The translations under genes were made by a program, and so were the position numbers. Below the pieces are notes generated by a model, which was given only the letters and a program-made list of their open reading frames with translations, was not told the DNA's origin and did not search any database. From NCBI GenBank assembly GCA_002293505.1, contig DBDI01000017.1, positions 1-5,180 of the forward strand: a DNA stretch of 5,180 nucleotides, in the 5' to 3' direction. The DNA is from Alistipes sp. UBA936. GTDB lineage: Bacteria; Bacteroidota; Bacteroidia; Bacteroidales; Rikenellaceae. Shown one piece after another: positions 1 through 4,545 of this stretch (position 1 is its first letter; the number at the start of each line of letters is the position of its first letter).

Positions 1-809
1 TCGTTCTATATGCGCACGCTGCGGGCTATCTACAACAAGGCGGTTGCGGATGGGCGTATTCCCCGCCGTATGGACAGCCCCTTTGCCGGAGTCACACGGG
101 TGTGTCGCCGACACGGAAGCTGGCCCTCACGCCCGACGAGTTGGCGCGGCTCTCGGAGTTCGACCCGACTGTTGCGGCCACGGCGAAGGGGCCGCAGCTT
201 CCCGGCCACCTGCATAAGGCATTGACGCTGTTTCTGTTCTGCTACCACGCCCGCGGGATGTGCTTCGTGGATATGGCCAACCTGAAAAAGAGCGACCTGC
301 GGGGCGACACCATCCGTTACCGCCGCCGGAAGACGGGACAGTTGATCGAGATCAAAGTCCTGCCCACGATGCGGCGCATAATCGACCACTTCGCGCCGCT
401 GACAGCCGGGAGCGACTATCTGTTCCCCATTATCACCGACCAACATAAGAATGCCCGTCAGCAATACGAGAGCGGTCTGCGTATGCAAAACGAACGGTTG
501 AAGAAGATTGCAACCCTCACGGGGATAGAGAAACGGCTCTCGACCCACTGCGCCCGCCATAGTTGGGCTACCGTGGCGCGGAACGAGGGGCTGCCGTTGG
601 CGGTGATAAGCGAAGGTCTGGGCCACGCGAACCAGAAGACCACCGAGATTTACCTTGCCTCGTTGGGGCGGTCTGTTCTCGACCACGCGAGCCGGGTGGT
701 TTCGGAGGCGATAAACAGGGAGCGAAAGCCCCGCAAGAATAGTGGCTATGGAGGCTACGGTGCGCTGCCGGCCTATCGGGACTACGCATTCAGGTACGGG
801 ATGCGATAG
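1..809 (+). pseudogene. Tyrosine recombinase/site-specific integrase, 5'-truncated by window edge and frameshifted
   Basis: The gene enters from the left edge in frame 1. It begins with residues SFYMRTLRAIYNKAV, typical of the end of the core-binding domain of Bacteroidetes phage-type integrases, and reads on to PFAGV. The family pattern then continues in frame 3 as HTGVSPTRKLALTPDEL. Joining the two needs one extra base between 92 and 93, so a one-base deletion is the simplest reading. The frame 3 part runs to TAG at 807-809 and holds the complete catalytic domain. Counting from the GTG at 102, it contains Arg51 (HARGMCF), Lys77 (RRRKTG), His149 and Arg152 (HCAR), His175 (GLGH) and the nucleophile Tyr184 (EIYL). 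The tail after INRERK is rich in Gly and Tyr (SGYGGYGALPAYRDYAF) and looks unconserved. A protein starting at GTG 102 would lack the core-binding domain, so a broken gene is likelier than a short active one. A sequencing error at 92/93 would restore an intact integrase. The family is sure; which recombination it performed is unknown. Confidence 0.8.
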
Positions 810-907
810 GAATTTCGAGGGTTATAGCCACAGGCAGCCGCTATGGTCGCCCGAACTATTATTCCCTCCGTCCAGAAAATCGGAGCAAAAAACGCCCGAA
901 ACCGGCC

Positions 908-938
908 AAAAATAAAAAACGTGCCGAAAAAAGGCACG
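908..938 (-). terminator. Intrinsic terminator for leftward transcription
   Basis: Read on the minus strand, CGTGCC (938-933) and GGCACG (925-920) form a perfect 6-bp stem around a 7-nt loop. A T-rich tail (TTTTTTATTTTT, 919-908) follows at once. This is the standard rho-independent layout. On the plus strand the hairpin is followed by AACATATAAAAA, with no T-tract, so it should not stop the recombinase transcript. Its orientation implies a leftward transcript arising to the right of 938, although no minus-strand protein gene lies there. Confidence 0.65.
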
Positions 939-1017
939 AACATATAAAAACCGACTCATAAATCGCCCCGAAAATCAAAATCTTACGGGGGTAAGGGGGA
1001 ATCTCCCCTGCTAAAAA

Positions 1018-1040
1018 TCCCTCGCTTCATAAGTGAGGGA
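1018..1040. repeat. Near-perfect palindrome/hairpin
   Basis: TCCCTCGCTT (1018-1027) pairs with AAGTGAGGGA (1031-1040) around a CAT loop: ten pairs, one of them G-T. On the plus strand it is not followed by a T-run, so it is not a plus-strand terminator. It sits just right of two overlapping smaller hairpins (CTTAC/GTAAG at 982-995, AGGGG/CCCCT at 994-1009). It may act as RNA structure in the candidate leftward transcript, or as a protein-binding or nicking site in DNA. Confidence 0.6.
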
Positions 1041-1051
1041 CTTTCCGGGTG

Positions 1052-1083
1052 CAAAGTACGATACAAATTCTTACATAAAAAAG
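1052..1083 (-). promoter_or_regulatory. Weak candidate sigma-ABfr promoter, leftward
   Basis: The minus strand reads TACTTTGCAC at 1058-1049. This resembles the Bacteroides -7 element TAnnTTTG but with one base fewer between TA and TTTG. A T-run (CTTTTTTATG, 1083-1074) lies roughly where the -33 TTTG would be expected. The match is imperfect; it is listed because a terminator in the same orientation lies about 115 bp downstream. Confidence 0.25.
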
Positions 1084-1128
1084 TTTTTTCGCCACTTTAT
1101 TATCGTTCAGCAACTTATCGGCGCGTGA

Positions 1129-1148
1129 CCGCCATGTGCCGCCATTGT
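1129..1148. repeat. Imperfect 10-bp tandem repeat
   Basis: CCGCCATGTG (1129-1138) is followed directly by CCGCCATTGT (1139-1148), and then by a weaker CGCCGC unit. The first seven bases are identical. The pair lies inside a segment flanked by two TCGGCGCG copies (1118-1125 and 1161-1168). Function unknown; a binding site for a regulator or recombinase is possible, as is chance in GC-rich DNA. Confidence 0.4.
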
Positions 1149-1180
1149 CGCCGCAGCCGGTCGGCGCGATATTGCGCTAA

Positions 1181-1211
1181 ATCTTGTCCCGATCTTGTCT
1201 TAGCCTTGTTC
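1181..1211. repeat. Three direct repeats with 11-bp period upstream of the sigma factor gene
   Basis: ATCTTGTC occurs at 1181-1188 and again at 1192-1199. A decayed copy, GCCTTGTT, is at 1203-1210, keeping the 11-bp step (5 of 8 bases match). Repeats spaced one helical turn apart, about 75-100 bp before a start codon, suit an operator or an array of recombinase arm sites. The binding protein is not known. Confidence 0.45.
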
Positions 1212-1283
1212 CGCCCGGCTCTAAATCGCTGTTTCATAACATTCTGCCCGTGATTTCCCGTCGCCTCCGTCAATTATGAAGCG

Positions 1284-1922
1284 ATGGATGACTACCGACC
1301 CTCGCCGGAGCAGCCGGCGACACGAGACAGAATGGATAATCACAACAAAATAGACCGTTCGGCAGAACAACCGACCACCAAACTTTACGAGGCCATCCGG
1401 GAAGGCGACCAGTATGCGTTCTCCCGATATTACGAAACATCGCTCGACAGGCTCGTAACCCTCGTTACCCGAATCACAAAGGACAGCGAAGAGGCACGCA
1501 ACATCGCTCAGGACACCTTCATCAAACTCTGGCAGCAGCGCGGGCAGATAGACCCCGCGCAATCATTGGACGGGTTTGTCTCGACGGTGGCATGGAATGC
1601 CGCCCTCGATTTTCTTAAACGAAAGCAGGCCCACGCCAAATTCCACCACGAACAGATGTTTACACAGAGCGCGGAGGATATTTCGGGCGAAGAGGAACTG
1701 ATCGCCACGGAGACCGGGCGGCGCATCGAGAATATCGTTCACAATATGCCTCCCCAACGCCGGCGGGTCTTCGAGATGAGCCGCGTGGAGCATCTGACCT
1801 ACAACCAAATCGCTGAGAGGATGATGATCTCACACGGAACTGTGCATAGGCATATGAAACTTGCATTACAGGAATTACGATACATTTTGTCCGTGCTTCT
1901 CTTCCTGCTGTTCCTGCATTAG
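1284..1922 (+). CDS. ECF-type RNA polymerase sigma-70 factor (Bacteroidetes family)
   Basis: A 212-residue cytoplasmic sigma factor expected to direct RNA polymerase to promoters of a surface-structure regulon and to be held inactive by the FecR-like protein encoded two genes on. Region 2 spans about residues 34-115: KLYEAIREGDQYAF opens it, DSEEARNIAQDTFIKLW (67-83) is the hallmark core-binding helix, and VAWNAALDFLKRK closes it. Region 4 spans about 147-198, with the helix-turn-helix at LTYNQIAERMMISHGTVHRH (171-190). There is no region 3, as expected for ECF factors. The protein ends in a very hydrophobic stretch, YILSVLLFLLFLH, a feature often seen in Bacteroidetes ECF factors of this type. 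The start is uncertain: ATG 1284 gives 212 residues, while ATG 1332 (Met17) would remove a poorly conserved leader; neither has a clear ribosome binding site. Target promoters are not visible here. Confidence 0.9.
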   Translation: MDDYRPSPEQPATRDRMDNHNKIDRSAEQPTTKLYEAIREGDQYAFSRYYETSLDRLVTLVTRITKDSEEARNIAQDTFIKLWQQRGQIDPAQSLDGFVSTVAWNAALDFLKRKQAHAKFHHEQMFTQSAEDISGEEELIATETGRRIENIVHNMPPQRRRVFEMSRVEHLTYNQIAERMMISHGTVHRHMKLALQELRYILSVLLFLLFLH

Positions 1923-2013
1923 GGCAGCCTCTCGCAAGGGTTCGAAAAAAAATATCAAAAAAATCACTTTTCCGATTGCCCATACCACCATCCCAAAATC
2001 GTAATAATTTTAG

Positions 2014-2023
2014 AAAAGGGGAA
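2014..2023 (+). promoter_or_regulatory. Purine-rich ribosome binding site of the 88-residue gene
   Basis: AAAAGGGGAA ends 8 bp before the ATG at 2032, which supports that start; strong Shine-Dalgarno-like sites are uncommon in this phylum. The 109-bp gap before it (1923-2031) is AT-rich. It has TAATTTTA at 2005-2012, one mismatch from the -7 consensus TAnnTTTG, so a second promoter inside the operon is possible but weakly supported. Confidence 0.4.
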
Positions 2024-2031
2024 TTTCAACC

Positions 2032-2298
2032 ATGTGTGGAGAACTCGAACTGGAAATAGAGGCATACACCGTCCTGCAAGAGATAGAAGAGGCGATGAAG
2101 ACCATGCCGCCCGAAGAGAGGGCATACAAGGTGGTCAGATCTTTTTTTCAGACCGAAGAGCCGAGTGATAAGATACGCACGATGTTTTTCGATTGGATGC
2201 TCAGCCCGGAAAATGAAGAAGCGAAACAGTACGCAATGGAGCGTGTATTCAAAGAGTGCCTCGACGGGACGATGATCTTGGAGAGCCGCAAAAAATGA
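2032..2298 (+). CDS. Small acidic cytoplasmic protein, similar to the N-terminal domain of the adjacent anti-sigma factor
   Basis: An 88-residue protein with no signal peptide or membrane segment, strongly charged and predicted helical. I do not recognise a named family. Residues 34-78 align without gaps to residues 29-73 of the next protein. Exact identities are few (about 5 of 45), but the hydrophobic and charged pattern matches closely; for example FFDWMLSPENEEAKQYAMERVF parallels IRHYIADDKDAEMKREVLGKVF in its last 20 positions. The gene lies between the sigma factor and the FecR-like gene, and its TGA overlaps the FecR ATG (ATGA, 2295-2298), which suggests translational coupling. Inference: a stand-alone sigma-binding or anti-sigma-modulating domain. 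Its base composition is more AT-rich (about 48% GC in 2041-2100) than most of the downstream genes. The start at ATG 2032 is supported by AAAAGGGGAA 8 bp upstream. Confidence 0.75.
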   Translation: MCGELELEIEAYTVLQEIEEAMKTMPPEERAYKVVRSFFQTEEPSDKIRTMFFDWMLSPENEEAKQYAMERVFKECLDGTMILESRKK

Positions 2299-3446
2299 AT
2301 AAGAAATTTATGACCGAAAGAAATAATACGAGTTTCAATTTGGATAAGGAAACGAAAGCAGAGCTTGCAGAGTGGATGGTCGGACTGTTGTTGTCCGACG
2401 ACCACTCACCCGAAGATACGCTCGATGAAATCCGCCATTATATCGCGGACGATAAGGATGCGGAGATGAAACGTGAGGTACTCGGCAAGGTTTTTCTTAA
2501 TGCTTTCGAGTCCCGCTATTCGGCTATCCCTGCCGCCAAGTCCGCCAATGTGAAAGAGATGTGGCCCCGGATCGCCGATGCGCTCGGTATGGACCCAGAC
2601 CCTAACCACTACCGCACGATTCAAAACCCCAACACTACTATAAAACCGCTTCGCCGTCCCCTCTGGCGCAGGGCAGCCATGAGGGTCGCCGCCGTGATGA
2701 TACCCGCAATGGTCGTCGCGGGTGCCGCGTGGCTGTGGATAGAGAGGGGGGAGAGGGCCGGAAGCCCTACCGAACAGCCCATGCTTGCCAACGTGGAGGT
2801 CTCGGTGCCGGAGAGCGGGCAGAAGCGCATCGTGCTGCCCGACGGCTCGCAGGTGTGGGCTAACTCGTCTACCACGATCACCTACAACGACGATTTCTCG
2901 AAAGAGCGAACCGTAACCCTCGAAGGGGAGGCGTTCTTCTCGGTCGTGCGCGACACGCTCGCGCCTTTCCGTGTCAGGGCGGCGGAGATGGTTATCGAGG
3001 TACTCGGCACGGAGTTCAATGTCAACACCCGCACGGGCGAGGCTACCGCAGAGGTGGTGCTGGTCAGCGGCAGCGTGAAGATTGAAACGCCACACAACGA
3101 GGTCATAGAACTGACCCCCAACGAGCGGCTGACATTCCATGCGGCATCCTCGAAGGCGGTCATAGACGAGATCGTAGGCGAGATGGTCTCCACCTGGCGC
3201 GTGGCCGATCTGCGGATGGTGGAGACGCCGCTTGCCGAGGCCCTCGCAAGGATCGCCTCCTATTACGGACTCGAACTCTCCGTGGTCGGCTCTCTGCCGG
3301 AGGGAGACCTCGTCAATCTCGCCCCTGCGGGCGAACTGCCCGTCGAACAGGTACTCGACGTTGTTCGCGGTATCACGGGCGGTTTTAATTACCAGCTTAC
3401 ACAGCACAACATAATCATCACCCCTATGTCCCCGCAAAAAGAATGA
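2295..3446 (+). CDS. FecR-family anti-sigma factor, single-pass inner-membrane protein
   Basis: A 383-residue trans-envelope regulator expected to bind the ECF sigma factor in the cytoplasm and receive a signal in the periplasm. Residues 1-125 are cytoplasmic and mainly helical (KAELAEWMVGLLLSDD, then KREVLGKVFLNAFE). A positively charged stretch (RRPLWRRAAMR) precedes one membrane segment at about 131-149 (VAAVMIPAMVVAGAAWLW). The periplasmic FecR domain is at about 168-263, with the signature VLPDGSQVWANSSTTI, LEGEAFFSV and VLGTEFNVNT. A C-terminal DUF4974/STN-like domain (about 306-376) contains TPLAEALARIASYYGLEL and ends in a short strand, NIIITP. The start is taken as ATG 2295, overlapping the previous stop; an in-frame ATG at 2256 lies well inside the previous gene and would add an unlikely leader (MPRRDDDLGEP), and ATG 2310 is also possible. 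The first 90 or so codons are AT-richer than the rest. Confidence 0.9.
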   Translation: MNKKFMTERNNTSFNLDKETKAELAEWMVGLLLSDDHSPEDTLDEIRHYIADDKDAEMKREVLGKVFLNAFESRYSAIPAAKSANVKEMWPRIADALGMDPDPNHYRTIQNPNTTIKPLRRPLWRRAAMRVAAVMIPAMVVAGAAWLWIERGERAGSPTEQPMLANVEVSVPESGQKRIVLPDGSQVWANSSTTITYNDDFSKERTVTLEGEAFFSVVRDTLAPFRVRAAEMVIEVLGTEFNVNTRTGEATAEVVLVSGSVKIETPHNEVIELTPNERLTFHAASSKAVIDEIVGEMVSTWRVADLRMVETPLAEALARIASYYGLELSVVGSLPEGDLVNLAPAGELPVEQVLDVVRGITGGFNYQLTQHNIIITPMSPQKE

Positions 3447-3479
3447 CTTTTCTTGTGAAATAATACTAACACACTTAAT

Positions 3480-4535
3480 ATGAGACCATTTATCAGGCTG
3501 ACAATCATGTCTGCCTTGCTACTGAATTTTCTAATCGCAACTGCGGCGGCGCAGTCCGGAAGTATCCGGTTCTCAGGTTCTCCACTCACCGTGCGCGAGG
3601 CTCTGGACGAACTCCACGAGCAGACGGGCTACGGCGTAGCCTTCAACGGCAGGGTTTTCGACGCCGACCGCCGGGTGGAGCTGACCTCCCCCGCGCCGAC
3701 CCTCGACGATGCCCTCACGCAAATCCTCTCCGGTTCGGGCTTCTCCTACACCATCGACAAGGGTATCATCTCGCTGGCGAAAGAGAACGCCGGGGCCGAA
3801 CAACCTCCGGTCGTATTGGAACGCCATCCCGAAACTAACGACATCTATGTGCGCAGCGCATTCTCCGACTTCGGCACCGATGCCCGCCGCAGACCGCAGG
3901 TCGGACAGCCGGAGCGGGAGTCGGTTATAGAAATGGTCGAGGTGGCCGAGGAAAGGCACTATGAACTCACCTCGCGCTATGAACCGATCACCGGCTTTGC
4001 CGCCGCGCAGAGTGCATTGCCCCGGTGGGCGATAAAGACCAACCTGCTGTATGGTGCCGCAACCCTTACTCCGAACCTCACCGTGGAGGTGGGCTTGGGA
4101 CATCGCACCTCGCTCCAACTCTCCGGCAGCTACAACCCGTGGAATCTGAAAGGCACGGTCGAGAACGATAAGAAGATGGTTCATGCGATCATCAAGCCGG
4201 AGTTTCGCTATTGGCTTTGCGAACGCTACAACGGCCACTTCTTGGGTGCCGACCTGATCTTCTCGCGCTATAACGTCAGCACGCACGACATCCCCCTGCT
4301 CTTCAAAAAGGAACACCGCTACGAGGGTATCGCTTACGGGGCCGGAATCACCTACGGCTACCACCTGATGTTAGGCAAACGCTGGGGGTTGGAGTTCGCC
4401 ATCGGAGCGGGAGTGGTGCGGCTCGACTACGACCGATACAGTTGCGCCACTTGCGATAAGGATGCCACCCCCGCGAAGAAAACCTACTTCGGCCCCACCA
4501 ACGCCGCCATCAACCTTGTGTTCCTCATAAAATAA
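3480..4535 (+). CDS. STN domain plus DUF3575 predicted outer-membrane barrel protein of a fimbria-like locus
   Basis: A 351-residue exported protein. The signal peptide covers about residues 1-24 (MRPFIRLTIMSALLLNFLIA, then TAAA before Gln25). Residues 28-100 form an STN domain, the short N-terminal domain of secretins and TonB-dependent receptors: IRFSGSPLTVREALDELHEQ, then GFSYTIDKGIISLA. A charged linker of about 80 residues follows. The C-terminal part (181-351) matches DUF3575: PRWAIKTNLLYGAATLTPNL, LGHRTSLQLSGSYNPWNL, KPEFRYWL, HFLGADLIFSRYNVS, YEGIAYGAGITYGYHLMLGK and WGLEFAIGAGVVRLDYDRY, alternating strands typical of a small barrel. A Cys pair (SCATC, Cys322 and Cys325) sits in a late loop. 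No plug domain or long TonB-receptor barrel is present. It follows the FecR gene by 33 bp and precedes the DUF3868 gene by 10 bp. The role in fimbrial assembly or anchoring is known only by association of these families with Mfa-like clusters; a signalling role through STN is inference. Confidence 0.85.
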   Translation: MRPFIRLTIMSALLLNFLIATAAAQSGSIRFSGSPLTVREALDELHEQTGYGVAFNGRVFDADRRVELTSPAPTLDDALTQILSGSGFSYTIDKGIISLAKENAGAEQPPVVLERHPETNDIYVRSAFSDFGTDARRRPQVGQPERESVIEMVEVAEERHYELTSRYEPITGFAAAQSALPRWAIKTNLLYGAATLTPNLTVEVGLGHRTSLQLSGSYNPWNLKGTVENDKKMVHAIIKPEFRYWLCERYNGHFLGADLIFSRYNVSTHDIPLLFKKEHRYEGIAYGAGITYGYHLMLGKRWGLEFAIGAGVVRLDYDRYSCATCDKDATPAKKTYFGPTNAAINLVFLIK

Positions 4536-4545
4536 GCTACCCGCA

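Larger units (their letters stand above)
908..1046 (-). ncRNA. Candidate leftward small RNA ending at an intrinsic terminator
   Basis: This is inferred from three signals. A Bacteroidetes-like -7 element (TACTTTG, 1058-1052 on the minus strand) would start RNA near 1046. The first part of that RNA would fold into strong hairpins: 1040-1018 (10-bp stem with one G-T pair and a 3-nt loop), then 1009-994 or 995-982. The RNA would end at the terminator at 938-908. The transcript would be about 140 nt and would include a possible 15-codon leader from ATG 1030-1028 to TAA 985-983 (MKRGIFSRGDSPLPP), with no clear ribosome binding site. No known RNA family is recognised. It could instead be the 3' end of an antisense transcript from further right, or a DNA-level recombination or transfer site. 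Confidence 0.35.
810..1283. other. 474-bp non-coding, structure-rich intergenic region
   Basis: No convincing protein gene lies here on either strand. The left half (about 860-1045) is A-rich and T-poor on the plus strand and contains several stem-loops: 866-885 (CTCCG/CGGAG), 920-938, 982-995, 994-1009 and 1018-1040. The right half (about 1105-1215) is GC-richer and carries short direct repeats at 1118-1125 and 1161-1168 (TCGGCGCG), 1129-1148 and 1181-1211. Any promoter of the sigma factor gene should lie in the right half. The closest plus-strand match to the Bacteroides -7 consensus TAnnTTTG is TAGCCTTG at 1201-1208, one mismatch, but no well-spaced -33 TTTG is visible. The region may be an end of the element that brought the recombinase, a regulatory region, or both. 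Confidence 0.8.

Noticed and set aside
76..95. Programmed -1 frameshifting in the recombinase
   Set aside because: CCCCTTT is nearby but not a correctly phased slippery heptamer, and slipping there would garble the residues before HTGVSPTRK; a one-base deletion at 92/93 explains the pattern better.
30..686. 218-codon open frame on the minus strand opposite the recombinase
   Set aside because: The plus strand carries all the recombinase catalytic motifs here; the minus translation shows no family pattern.
742..831. Inverted pair GTGGCTAT (742-749) / ATAGCCAC (824-831) as an invertible segment
   Set aside because: Only 8 bp, with one arm inside the recombinase coding region and no promoter between the arms; could easily be chance.
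920..938. Terminator of the recombinase gene on the plus strand
   Set aside because: The hairpin is followed on the plus strand by A-rich sequence without a T-run; the T-run lies on the other strand.
822..959. 45-codon minus-strand ORF starting MSRFLYVRAFFRHVF
   Set aside because: It reads straight through the terminator hairpin and T-tract, has no clear ribosome binding site and no recognisable motif.
2256..2294. Longer start for the FecR-like gene at ATG 2256
   Set aside because: It would overlap the 88-residue gene by 43 bp and add an unconserved leader; ATG 2295 gives the common ATGA stop-start overlap.
2406..3437. 343-codon open frame on the minus strand opposite the FecR-like gene
   Set aside because: It mirrors a well-supported FecR gene; the translation is rich in His, Arg and Gly with no recognisable domain, as expected from an antisense shadow in high-GC DNA.
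3573..4364. 263-codon open frame on the minus strand opposite the STN-DUF3575 gene
   Set aside because: Shadow of the plus-strand gene; no signal peptide, motif or neighbouring gene supports it.
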